Below, one piece after another: positions 1 through 9,767 of a stretch of DNA of 64,000 nucleotides. A model generated the notes under the pieces. It saw nothing but the letters and a program-made list of their open reading frames with translations, had not been told where the DNA came from and ran no database searches. How positions within the stretch are numbered: the stretch's first letter is position 1; every line of letters starts with the position of its first letter. Origin of the DNA: Alviniconcha marisindica (Eukaryota > Mollusca > Gastropoda > Provannidae); the NCBI GenBank assembly GCA_018857735.1, contig JABMCL010002073.1, forward strand, positions 2,057,501-2,121,500, written 5' to 3'. Made by a program: the position numbers and the translations under genes.

Positions 1-1659
1 GCGGGGAAACTCTACCGCAACTACGGAGATCTGTTCAAATCAAAAAAGCTCTTAGAGAAAGCCGTAGCTCTGCAGAAATCCTCGGCTGCTTACCACCACC
101 TTGGTCTGACCTACAAGGCGATGGCAACAGACATGCGGTACGGAAAACTGAAGACGAGGAGAGCCGGCAAGAGAGAGAAAAAACGACGGAAAGCGAAAGA
201 AGAGAAGGCGAGATCTCAAGAGGCTGAAGGTGGAGTTCCAGATCCCGGACGGCAAAATGACGTCGTTCGGACAGCAAGAAAAAATCGCGAACCCACAAAA
301 GCTGAAAGGATCAAGAAAATGGTCAAGTCTCCAACGGGCAATACACAGTTTGATCCGGAAGACACTAATGTCCAAAGGGCAATACAGAATTTGAAGCTGG
401 CTGTCGATTTTAGCCTAAAGGAAAACTCCAGGGCATTGTACGATATTGCTCTGATGCACAAAGCAACCAAAAATTACCAGGAAGCTCTCAAGTATCTGAA
501 AGATATTGGAGAGGTCGACACCTCTGGGATGTTAGAGCAAATAACAGCTCTCGAACAGATGGGCTTGATCTATAAAGAAATGAGCGAGGAGAAAGTTGGA
601 GAGGAAAAGAAAAAGTTGGCGAAAAAAAGCGAGTCAATGTTGTACAGGGCTTTGTCAAGAGCGGCTGAACTGTACTCGACAACAGCAGCAGTCAGGAATA
701 TCTTCGGAAAGATTTTCCAGTCTCCGTCTGCTCTCCTCAGAGCAGCCGACGCCTCGGAGGGCAACGAAGAGGGCAAGAGGAAGACGAAAGCGGCAATATT
801 CAATCTGATCAATGATCACAAGCAATCGCTAGCTCTTCTTCAAGACATCCCGCGTACACAACGCGATGCAGATTTCTCCAAGCTGTATATAGAATCCTTC
901 GTAAAAGCGGGAGATCCTGAAAAAGCCGCAGCTTATATCGCTATACTAAAACCCACAGAGCAGTACAGGGAGGTAATGGAGCTGTTGGAGCCTCACGATC
1001 TGCACGACGTCTTCTTCCAAGCAGGCAGGAAGACACTGCTTGAGGGAGCTTGCAACCCCGGCTACTTCGCCACTGCCTTCAGGGAGGAAGTCACACTACC
1101 CCCTCCTTACAATAAGGTAGAAAGCCAGCCTACCACGGAACAACCTCCCGCTCTTCCAGGTGATGATGCTCGCTGCAGCCCAACAGATGAAGCCAGCGCT
1201 GAAAGGTCATACTATTATGACATTATGCTGCTGTATGATGACGAGCTGGAGGACATAGAAGAGAAGGCTGTCAGACTGGCCGACATCGGGCAGACGATCT
1301 ACGGGCTAAGGGTGGTGAGAAGGCACGAGAACTTGCCTCCAGGAATACTTGAGCAGACGTTTATTCTAGAAAATATGGAGCGCAGCCGACTGATTGTGCT
1401 CTTGCCGGGAAGGGAGGAAATGCTGCCTGAATTTGAGGTCCTTGTCACCTGCGCCTCCCAACGAGAGTCCACTGTGGTGCTTCTGACTGAGGGCGTCACA
1501 GCTGAGAACATTCCCAGAGAGCTGAGTACGCCGCGTTGCCGATGCTTGGACTGTCCGGCGGAGCTGTTTGCCCCTGACTTCAACCCCAAAGGTCCCTTCA
1601 CCGAGGTCACCGCCAGCGCCGTCTGCCGACTCTTCAAGTTCCTCACTAACACAAAGTGA
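1..1659 (+). CDS. IFIT-like TPR protein with C-terminal TIR-like domain, copy A (5' partial)
   Basis: The reading frame is open from base 1 to the TGA at 1657-1659 (552 residues), so the gene starts left of the window. Codons 1-41 contain a TPR-like helix pair ending YHHLGLTYKAM. Codons 49-75 form a Lys/Arg-rich stretch. Further TPR-like helices follow from about codon 120 (AIQNLKLAVDFSLKENSRALYDIAL). From about codon 404 to the end lies a TIR-like domain: first strand YYYDIMLLYDD, a box-2-like segment GLRVV..HENLPPG, and a hydrophobic strand RLIVLLPG. The same order of parts occurs in copy B (9598-13586), so the two are tandem paralogues. TPR proteins of the IFIT type bind RNA or partner proteins. 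TIR domains signal by assembly or cleave NAD+. The joint role here, antiviral or innate immune sensing, is inferred. Copy A has a much shorter linker after the basic stretch than copy B. Confidence 0.75.
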   Translation, partial: AGKLYRNYGDLFKSKKLLEKAVALQKSSAAYHHLGLTYKAMATDMRYGKLKTRRAGKREKKRRKAKEEKARSQEAEGGVPDPGRQNDVVRTARKNREPTKAERIKKMVKSPTGNTQFDPEDTNVQRAIQNLKLAVDFSLKENSRALYDIALMHKATKNYQEALKYLKDIGEVDTSGMLEQITALEQMGLIYKEMSEEKVGEEKKKLAKKSESMLYRALSRAAELYSTTAAVRNIFGKIFQSPSALLRAADASEGNEEGKRKTKAAIFNLINDHKQSLALLQDIPRTQRDADFSKLYIESFVKAGDPEKAAAYIAILKPTEQYREVMELLEPHDLHDVFFQAGRKTLLEGACNPGYFATAFREEVTLPPPYNKVESQPTTEQPPALPGDDARCSPTDEASAERSYYYDIMLLYDDELEDIEEKAVRLADIGQTIYGLRVVRRHENLPPGILEQTFILENMERSRLIVLLPGREEMLPEFEVLVTCASQRESTVVLLTEGVTAENIPRELSTPRCRCLDCPAELFAPDFNPKGPFTEVTASAVCRLFKFLTNTK

Positions 1660-2512
1660 CTTCTTACTGCTTCTAGGAGGAAGGGAGGCGGCGTGTCAAG
1701 TTATGCCCTTGCTACACCTCCGCTGACCGTGCATCCGAAGACAGTCGCGCTGTTTGTAACTAATTGCCTGCAATTGTTTACGGATGCAGACATTAAAATC
1801 CACTCTGCTGAGGATCTAGAGCCGTCAAAGATTTTTTGATTTTTTTTCTAGAGCAGGCCAGAGTAACATAGTTCTGCGTGCTTCGCCTGCTGGCATAAAT
1901 TTTGCCTTTGAGATTTTGCGCCTTCTCAATGCCTTCCGCTTCGTTTCATTCCCTGGTCATCCTCAAACGTAAAGTGGCGTGTGGTGTGAAGAATGGATCA
2001 GAGTTTCACTTGGTGTTTGATGTATCTGGTTTCGCCCCGATAATTTTGAGAGAGTGAAAAAAAGTTGAGAATGGAGTCATATTTATAATAACCTGTAAAA
2101 CGAGTTTTGATGAAGGATATATATTTAAAATTAGGACATTGCTGGTTCGTTAAACTTTCTTTTCGTTTTGATTTTTTTAAAGTTTGTGGATGATATTTTT
2201 ACCACATGGGTGATTGAAATTGCTAATTGGAATGGCAAGCGACCTGCACTTAAACCGGATGGACTTTCGTTCTTTTGTTTAGACTTTTGTGTAAACTTAC
2301 ATGTAAAAAATACACGTTCGAATTCCTTTAACTGTGAGTGCAGCTAGTAGTTAGTTGGCCTTGTGTGATTTTCCGCTAGCTATTATTATGATGACTACAT
2401 TTATAATCATAATAATTTTGATCTTCACGTTACGTTTAAGTGTTAATATTTGTGTCAAGGACAGGTTGTCCGACAGGCATTCATGCCTAAACCTTTACCC
2501 GTGCCTGTTAAT

Positions 2513-2515
<3 letters not shown>

Positions 2516-2555
<40 letters not shown>

Positions 2556-2564
2556 CCACATACA

Positions 2565-2642
<78 letters not shown>
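2516..2642. repeat. Compound microsatellite (CT)n-(ACGC)n-(CA)n
   Basis: A CT run at 2516-2550 is followed by ACGC tetramers from about 2562 and a CA run to about 2641. It lies downstream of TPR-TIR copy A in non-coding sequence. Confidence 0.95.
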
Positions 2643-2643
<1 letters not shown>

Positions 2644-3199
2644 TCGTTTGTTTCTTTTTTTAACTGATGTGTCTTATTTATGATTGAAAATGTGTTACAC
2701 TGATGAACCTGATGGTGTGTCCGTTTTTTGGTGGCAGGGAGCCATTCCGATTGATTTTTGTGTCTGTGCTCTGTTGGCCTATCGGAAACACGCAGAGCAA
2801 GTTGGAATTTACCTATTCTTTACTACTTTTGTATTCCTGGATTCGAACTGAGCTTTCAGATATATTTAATTTCTCTGATGAGATGATAAAGTAATCTTGA
2901 CTGCTGTGTGCTAGGTGTTTCTAACTAAAACTGTGATTTATTCATACTGTACATCAGATACAGTTTGGCAACACAGTCATAGTTTTAAGAAACTATCATT
3001 GAGTTTTGATGAAGTTATTTTTGCAAGAATATTTTTCTCCTCTTCTTTTTTTGGGGGGTGGGGGACATTTTTCATTTTTGTTCCTTCTGACTTTTGTTTT
3101 GTGAAGTGTTTTATATCTTTTCAGTGTGTTGCACCCTTGTATAACCCATACGGGTTGCGTCTTATCTGCGTCTTGACGTTAATTGTCAAGTAATAGAGT

Positions 3200-3205
3200 A
3201 ATAAA
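3200..3205 (+). terminator. Possible polyadenylation signal for TPR-TIR copy A
   Basis: A canonical AATAAA sits 1.5 kb after the stop codon of copy A, just past a small hairpin (CTTGACGTTAATTGTCAAG). Assignment to copy A rests only on position and orientation. Nearer non-canonical signals may be used instead. Confidence 0.3.
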
Positions 3206-3603
3206 GCCACTGTTGCACCCCATCCACTCTTCATTGTCTGTCTGTATCGTCTTCTGTCTGCCTTTCCTCACTGTTATCTCAGTGTGCCCAGAAGGATGAC
3301 TTAGGTATACAGTAGAACTCGGATATAAGAATGTCCTCTGGACAGGCAAAATCGCAGATAAAAAGTTGGGAGAGGGTGTGGAAGAAATGAAGTTGAGTGT
3401 ACCAGGAGCAGAAATTAGGAAGAAATTCTGGCAGTAGACCAAGCATGTATTACTACATTCTGACCTCATCCCAGTACAGGCTTTACAAAGGCCAACCTTG
3501 GACAGATCTCAATTCTCAACAGAGGGACATCAACTGCTGCGTTCGCAGTACCCCACTGCGTGGTCTCTACACTACCCCTTCTACCTGCCGCGTTACAGCA
3601 GCC

Positions 3604-4281
3604 AGCAGACTCTCTCTCTCTCTCTGGTGTGTGTGTGTGTGTGTTTGTGTGTGTTGACTGTGAGTTAAAAATCAATTCTCTCTCTTTCTCTTCCACCGCG
3701 AGGCAGCAGCTGCAGTCAGAAAATGGGACCAACCCTCTCCGGTGTGCGAAAGGAAGCAATGTTTGTGACACATTGCCCCTCGTGGCCCGTTTCGGACGCA
3801 AACACGCCACACCACACCTCTCCCCCTCTCTCTCTCTCTCACACGCCACACCACACCTCTCCCTCTCTCTCTCCCCACCACACACACACGCCACACCACC
3901 CTCTCTCTCTCTCTCTCTCCACACACCCACACCATACCTCTCCCTCTCCTCCTCTCACACACCCACCCCTCCTCTCCCTCTCTCACACACACACACAAAA
4001 ACACACACACACACGCCACACCACACCTCTCCCCTCTCTCTCTCTCACACACACGCCACACCACACCTCTCCCTCTCTCAACACCACACTACACCACACA
4101 CCACACCCACACCACATCCCCTCACACACACACACACGCCACACCACACCTCTCCCTCTCTCACACACACAACACGCCACACCACACCTCTCTCTCTCTC
4201 TCACACACACACAAACACACACACACACGCCACACCACACCTCTCTCTCTCTCACACACACACACACACGCCACACCACAC

Positions 4282-4320
<39 letters not shown>

Positions 4321-4322
4321 TA
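3604..4322. repeat. CT/CA-rich cryptic minisatellite
   Basis: This is a run of alternating CT and CA tracts, with a recurring unit containing CGCCACACCACACCTCTCCC repeated many times between about 3785 and 4285. It creates long artificial open frames on both strands rich in Ser/Leu/His/Thr or Arg/Glu/Cys/Val. No codon structure suggests a protein. Confidence 0.9.
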
Positions 4323-4797
4323 ATTGCAGACGGTGTAACGGCCATGAAGACGACCGTTGACAAAAGTATTCACTAACCTTTGACTGCGCGTCGACTGTAC
4401 AGCGGCATGCTCATGGTGTAGGCCTACGAGTTGAGTACCGTTCACTGACCGATGATGTGCACATCGCAAACTCAGTAACATCGGATGGATCAGTCGCAGA
4501 AGTGCAGAATGTGCAGAAGTGAAATCGTCTAGTCGCTGTTTCACCGATCTGAATCTCCAATCACCCGTCAGTCTCACTCACCTACTTCTTCCAGTTGTGC
4601 TCGTCGCCAGAAGTGACTGACAAGTTCTCACGTCCAGTGCTGACGGAATATACACAGGCCCCAAAACATGGGAGATTTTGTATCATAATCATGACTCGAA
4701 TTAGACAGGTCTTTGTGGTTTTATAAATGTTCTCGCTTCGATTAAAAACAGTGCATACTGCTTAGGAATGCTGAGTGGAGGAAGGAACTTGGTTTTT

Positions 4798-4799
<2 letters not shown>

Positions 4800-4830
<31 letters not shown>
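4800..4830. repeat. (GT)n microsatellite
   Basis: This is an uninterrupted GT dinucleotide run of about 30 bases in intergenic sequence. Confidence 0.95.
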
Positions 4831-4831
<1 letters not shown>

Positions 4832-5780
4832 CTGTTTTGCACTGACGAGTTCGCTTGTGATTTACTGTGCCTGTGCAGTCCGGGCACAGCCCAAACTGTA
4901 GGCGGGAACTCATGAGAGACTATCGCGCTGAGCTGCACGTGTGGCTCGTGGAGGACTAGAATTCAGTGTCGCTGGACCGCTGGTGTGTGCTTTCTCCTGT
5001 AGCTGAGAGTCTGAGTACAGTTTTTAGTGTGTTGTAGCTGTCAGCCTCAACGGAGTATAAACTGGCTGTAGCAGAGTTAGAACCGCGTTGAGTGTTTCAG
5101 TGTTTCCTTTTGATTAGGCTATTAGTAGTGTGCTTGTCACTAACACTAGGAGGTTCCTAGTACTGTCAAATGAACCGCAGCGTCAACTATGCGTCAGTCT
5201 CGTCGACTTCGCCGGTGGTACGTTTTGTGGCCCGTTTGTGGTCAGAATTTAAGTGTAAAGTACTGAGTACTAGGTACTATGTATTACTAGTAGAATTCTA
5301 TGCTATTTTGGAGCTCGTAATAGCAGGTCTGCACTTGCTGTGTCGTGTTCACCGCTGTGCCGTTTTTTGGTAGGGCCATCACTCAGTCCGTGCTGTTTGT
5401 TCTGTTGCCAGTGCAGTTATGTCTTTGCGTGTTGTTTGTACATTAGTGATTATTGCTTTGTGCTCATTGAGTCTATCTATAGTACGAAGTGTGTTGGTAA
5501 GCACATAATTATTAATACTGAAGCTGAATTTACAGCCGAATATAACTACTGTAGTGTGTGCCGGTATTTGACGGGTGTTGTAATGTCTGCCGTTATATGA
5601 TTGTCGTTGAGGCTGTTTGATGTATCGTTTCTGATATTGTATGTGGTGCCGCATTGATGTGCTGCAAATAATATTGGAAGGAAGATGAATGGGCGATACG
5701 ACAGGGCGTTACAGCTGTTGTAAATAAAAACAGCTTTAGCGTTAACCGGGCGGGTCGCCAATTGGGGTGGGGTGGGGGTT

Positions 5781-5800
5781 GGGGGGGGGGGGGGGGGGGG
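5781..5800 (+). repeat. Poly-G tract (20 G)
   Basis: An unbroken run of 20 G is preceded by further G-rich sequence from 5764. Such runs can fold into G-quadruplexes and are also prone to length error in assembly. Confidence 0.9.
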
Positions 5801-6190
5801 ACTGATTTTGGTTGCAGGTCTCTTTATGACTGTGTATTGTTAACGTCGGAAACGCTGTGCTTTCTTGGTGTTCCCGTGGGCTTGTTCGTCGCAGGTATCT
5901 GTCGCTGCTAGAAGAGTGCGCAGTACGTCGGTGTTACGACTGTCGACCCGCGAAGACTGGCCAATGACGACCACGCCATCGCCGAGGTCGGCATCCGGGT
6001 CGACGAGGCAGCCTGTGATATTTCCTTGACGAACGCATTGACACCATTGATAGTGTCGTGGTGTTTGACAGTGTTGCCCATAGTGGCTGTGTAAAGAAAA
6101 ACAAACGTTAAATTTATTGTTGTGATGTGGCAAAAGAGCGTAAGGGCGAATGAGACTTGGTGGGTAGACTGGGTTAGGCAGAAGAAGGAA

Positions 6191-6219
<29 letters not shown>
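6191..6219 (+). repeat. Poly-G tract (29 G)
   Basis: This is an unbroken run of 29 G, one of the two longest mononucleotide G runs in the window, in intergenic sequence between the TPR-TIR genes. Confidence 0.9.
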
Positions 6220-6221
<2 letters not shown>

Positions 6222-6439
6222 GGAGAAAATTAGGTCGTGGTGGGATACGGGGGAGTAGAAGGAGGGTTATATGATAATGAACCAAATTAAAGAATGCGAT
6301 AGTAATTGATTATAGTTCAGAATTATTGCTCTGTGTTGTGTTGCTATTGCCTGTCTGAGTCTGTGGTTGCTTTGGCTGGAAGAATGTGTATAACTCTTAA
6401 TTATGCATGTGACACTAGCACAAAAGAATTGTGAATGTG

Positions 6440-6505
6440 ATTGGTCCTGAGGTGACACTGCGTGACTGCGGAGGGGACGTTAAAAAACAACTAACTAACT
6501 AACTT
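6440..6505 (+). mobile_element. Retroposon 3' tail (GGACGTTAAA motif with (AACT)n)
   Basis: The segment ends with GGGGACGTTAAAAAACAACT followed by short CTAA repeats. Close relatives of the GGTTGACTGGGCGTTAAAA-type motif recur near 15009, 19012, 39595 and 55772 in this window. Repetition in both orientations next to simple-sequence tails suggests the 3' end of a dispersed SINE or LINE. The element body was not delimited. Confidence 0.45.
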
Positions 6506-8324
6506 AGTCTTCCTCCCAGTTCTTCTTTGTAGCGGTTCTGTGCTTTCCTGCGCTTTGTACGGTTCCTTTCCCTTTGGAATGCTTCTTTTGGGGGGCTTTT
6601 TATGGGGAGAGGTGGGGGGAGGGGGGTCTTGTACCCAGCTATTTTTTTTTTTTAGTGATTTTGTTCGTATAAGTACTTCGTGGAGCAGCTTTCTCTTCTA
6701 AACACTTCGTTTCGGGGATTTTGCTTGGGTCTTCTTCCATCCATCTCCTGTTTGTGATGGTTCTGTTCTTTTTCTTCTGAATGCTTCTCTTTAGGGCCTT
6801 TTTTCTTTCTTTCTAGGCCTTGCTCCACCCACCTCTTCCTTGTTGTAGTTTCTGTTCTTTCTAGTATTTGCTGGCACCTTTCACTGCTGAGATCACTTGT
6901 ACTTTGTGCGTTTGCGTGCGTGTGTGTGTGCATCTTTTGCATAATTATGCTTGAACACTGGTCGATATATACATATTTATTTTTGGGGATAACATTTTCC
7001 ATCTCGATGTACATGTGTACGATGTGTATGCTTGTTGAGCGTTTTGAGCCGCAGGGTAGGCGCTTTACAAATTTCCATTATTATTATTATTATTTATTGT
7101 TTTGCTGTTGTTGATTGTTTGCTTGTTTTGTTGGAGTTTTGTGTTGTTTTGTTGGGGTTTTGTGTCTGCGTGTGTTTTGTTTTTGTTTTTGTTTTAGTCA
7201 GTTTTTAAGGGGAAACGTATTCTTTTTCTAGACCTTCCTCTACCTTGGTTATCTTCTTAAAGGTTTTGTTCTTTTAAGCAGTTCCTAGGTCTCCTCCCCC
7301 CTCCCCCCCACCCCCCCCTCCCCGGACCGCTTATTTTAATTCTTTCTGTTAACTCTTCCTCCACCCAGCACTTCTTTTAGTGATTGTATTCTTTTCAGCG
7401 CTTCGTATGGCTCATCTTTATTCTGAGTGCTTCTTCGAGGTTTTTTCTTGGGCCTTCTAATGTTGTTAGTGGTTTTGCTATTTTCAGCACATTATCGAGT
7501 TATTTCCTATTTTTAGCACATTGTCTCTTACGAATGTTATTTTTGAGTCTTTTTTTTTTACATCTTTTTCTGCCCGGCTCTTTTTCTCGGGGATTTTGTT
7601 CTTTTAAGTGTTTGCTAGGGATCGTTTATTCTCAGTGTGCTTTTCGGGGCGTAGGCCACATGTGCCACAGGCTGTGGCAGAGTGATTTTACCCGAGATCG
7701 TAAACAGGTCGTAAACAGGCTCAAGATCACCCGGGGTCTCTCCACACTATTCAGTATCGCCGGTGGAGTGAAGTACCCTCAAGGGGAGGGGTCCGCGGTG
7801 ATTCACCGTAAAAAACAACAACAAAACGATCTGCTCTACGAAAACGCCACCTCTCTGTGTCACAGTCTCTCGCAGTGTGATTTCACTTGCAGGGCTTCTT
7901 TCTGTTATAGGGCTTCATTTTCTTTTGAGTCCTTCATTTTGGGGACTTTCCTTGGTCTTCTTCCTCCCAGCTCTTGTTTCTGGTTCTGGTGTTGTTGTTT
8001 TTGTTTTGTTTTGTTTAGCGCTCTGTATGGCTCCTTTCTCCTTTTGAGTGCTTCTTTTCGGGGCGTTTTCTTAGGTCTTCTTCTACTCAGTTTTTCTTGT
8101 TAGTGGCTTTGTTCTTTTCAGTAGTGCGTACGGCTTTCTCTTCTGAGTACAGCCCAGCAGTTCTTCGTAGTGTATACAGCGCTTTGTCACGTAGGGCTCC
8201 TTTTTTTGTCTGAATGCTTCTTTTTCTACATTGCGTTTCTGTTCTTTTAAGTACTTTGCAGGGTTTTTTGTTTGGTTTTCTTTTCTTTCTTTTTTCACTT
8301 CTGATAACAGTTGCTCTTTCTTTC

Positions 8325-8350
<26 letters not shown>
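6500..8350. repeat. Degenerate T-rich tandem repeat, unit roughly 100-120 bp
   Basis: Diverged copies of a unit recur, with landmarks in fixed order: TCTTCCTCCACCCAG, then TAGTGNTTTTGTTCTTTTCAG, then GCTTCGTATGGCTC, then CTGAGTGCTTCTTTTCGGGG. Clear copies begin near 6500, 6650, 6730, 7355, 7550, 7960 and 8075. Unrelated sequence of about 230 bp (near 7640-7870) interrupts the array. Open frames across it are Phe/Leu/Ser-rich and not gene-like. Confidence 0.65.
7030..7100 (+). mobile_element. Retroelement 3' end with (ATT)n tail
   Basis: The segment carries GCGTTTTGAGCC...GGTAGGCGCTTTACAAATTT followed by ATT trinucleotides. A related GCGCTATA segment beside AAT repeats lies at 14580-14640 in the opposite orientation. 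This arrangement is typical of non-LTR retroelement or SINE ends with trinucleotide tails. The family assignment is inference. Confidence 0.45.

Positions 8351-8353
<3 letters not shown>
8325..8353 (+). repeat. Poly-G tract (29 G)
   Basis: This is an unbroken run of 29 G at the end of the degenerate T-rich satellite. Confidence 0.9.
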
Positions 8354-8355
<2 letters not shown>

Positions 8356-8640
8356 GCGTGGGCTTTTTCTAAGTCTTTTCTGCACCTTGCTCCGCCCAGT
8401 CTGAACCGCCATGACGTCGGGTTATATGGGTGGCCGGCTGGGTGGAGTGGGCATCTTTTCAGTATACATGTTTACGTGTTCCCTCGTGTCAGATTATATA
8501 CTTAATTGTTCCACAGATTGTACAGCTTCGCAAAGACCGCTTTAGCTCTACGGTCTTTGTTACCCCCCTGCACTAACTAGGCTATCACTTGTGTTTGGCC
8601 GACACGACAAAATCCCAACTGACTAGCCTGCCGATCGATC

Positions 8641-8654
8641 GGAAATTCCCGGAA
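8641..8654. promoter_or_regulatory. Overlapping kappaB-like and STAT/GAS-like site upstream of TPR-TIR copy B
   Basis: GGAAATTCCC (8641-8650) is a palindromic kappaB consensus. It overlaps TTCCCGGAA (8646-8654), which fits the TTCN3GAA STAT consensus. The site lies about 950 bases upstream of the start codon of copy B. NF-kappaB and STAT control would suit an IFIT-like immune gene, but the transcription start is unknown and function is not shown. Confidence 0.4.
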
Positions 8655-8695
8655 ACTTGAATGTATTTTGGGGCTCGACGTAATGTGATTGTGCG

Positions 8696-8700
<5 letters not shown>

Positions 8701-8744
<44 letters not shown>

Positions 8745-8755
8745 CACACACACAT
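8701..8755. repeat. (CA)n microsatellite
   Basis: This CA dinucleotide run of about 55 bases, interrupted once, follows a short GTGCGTGCGC stretch. It lies between the kappaB/STAT-like site and copy B. Confidence 0.95.
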
Positions 8756-9597
8756 TTGCAAGAACAGGATTATAAGTCCATCTCCGTTTTCAGACCCGAT
8801 GTATTTGCTGTATTCTTGAAATAGTAGTAAAACAGTTCTAATGAAGTAATTATATGCAATGGATATCTCACCGCCAAACCTCTCATCAGCCTCAGCATTG
8901 CCGCCATCATTATTGTCCGAGTCCCATCACCCCACCCACCCCTCCCTCGACTACCCCACTGATGATAGTACGACAGTAGAGTGAGGACGTGACTGATTTT
9001 ATGCCCACTTCTGCAGACAGCAAGAACAAATGTGTGGCCAACGGCAGGCCAGTTGCACACCAGACTCTACGGCAGCAAGGAGGAACTGGAGAAGACAGCC
9101 ACATTCATCTTGCAGACTGGACTCTCAGTGTAGCGGCGATCGAGAAGAATTTTTTTTTTTTTTAAATCGAGTTACGCTCCTCGATCTAAACGTCCAGTCA
9201 GCCGGTTATTTCTAGTTGAACAGACAGGTAGGCCTACAGTGCAAGCCACAGGACAGATTTGCACAGTCGACAATTCCGTGCGTGGCGCGAGCTGTGTAGA
9301 CTATCGACTCATTCTTACGTCAGTCCTCGAATCGGAGTGGGTTTATCACGCGACAGCAAACAGGAAGTCGCTGGAAAGCACTGCTGGTGAAATCCCCGTC
9401 TGTAAAACACCTGTACCGATCGACACTGCTCTGCGCTCGAGTCTCATACCTGTCTCATACCTGTTCCAGCAATTGAGCCCAAGGGAAAGGAGTCCGAGAA
9501 TCGGTTCGCCATTATTACTGCCGTCAAACCGGACAGTAAGGTGAAAATTGTGGTCAGCTACAGAACGCATGGAGGGCATCTAAAGCCGGACTAGAAA

Positions 9598-9697
9598 ATG
9601 GAACTGTCACCGGAGAACAGAGGTAAGCACACCTAAACATTTTTTTATATAATTTTTTTAATATTGCTCATCACAATTTGGACTTCGTCCTTGACAC

Positions 9698-9767
<70 letters not shown>

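Larger units (their letters stand above)
1660..9597. other. Intergenic interval between the two TPR-TIR genes
   Basis: No coding gene could be supported. The first 1.5 kb is AT-rich and may be the 3' UTR of copy A; an AATAAA lies at 3200-3205. The rest holds CT/CA microsatellites, poly-G runs, a pogo/Tigger-like terminal-repeat remnant near 3308, a degenerate T-rich satellite (about 6500-8350) and retroposon tails near 6440-6505 and 7030-7100. The last kilobase probably holds the promoter and 5' UTR of copy B. Long open frames here, such as 3560-4360 and 7384-8103, are low-complexity products of repeats. Confidence 0.6.

Noticed and set aside
3785..4320. Telomere-like or centromere satellite
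   Set aside because: The unit is a mixture of CT and CA tracts and does not match TTAGGG-type telomere repeats. No higher-order structure is visible.
3560..4360. 266-codon plus-strand open frame with matching minus-strand frames
   Set aside because: It is composed of CT/CA simple repeat and gives only Ser/Leu/His/Thr or Arg/Glu/Cys/Val runs, with no domain.
7384..8103. 239-codon plus-strand open frame
   Set aside because: It is Phe/Leu/Ser-rich translation of the T-rich degenerate satellite, crossing an unrelated insertion. It has no coding signature.
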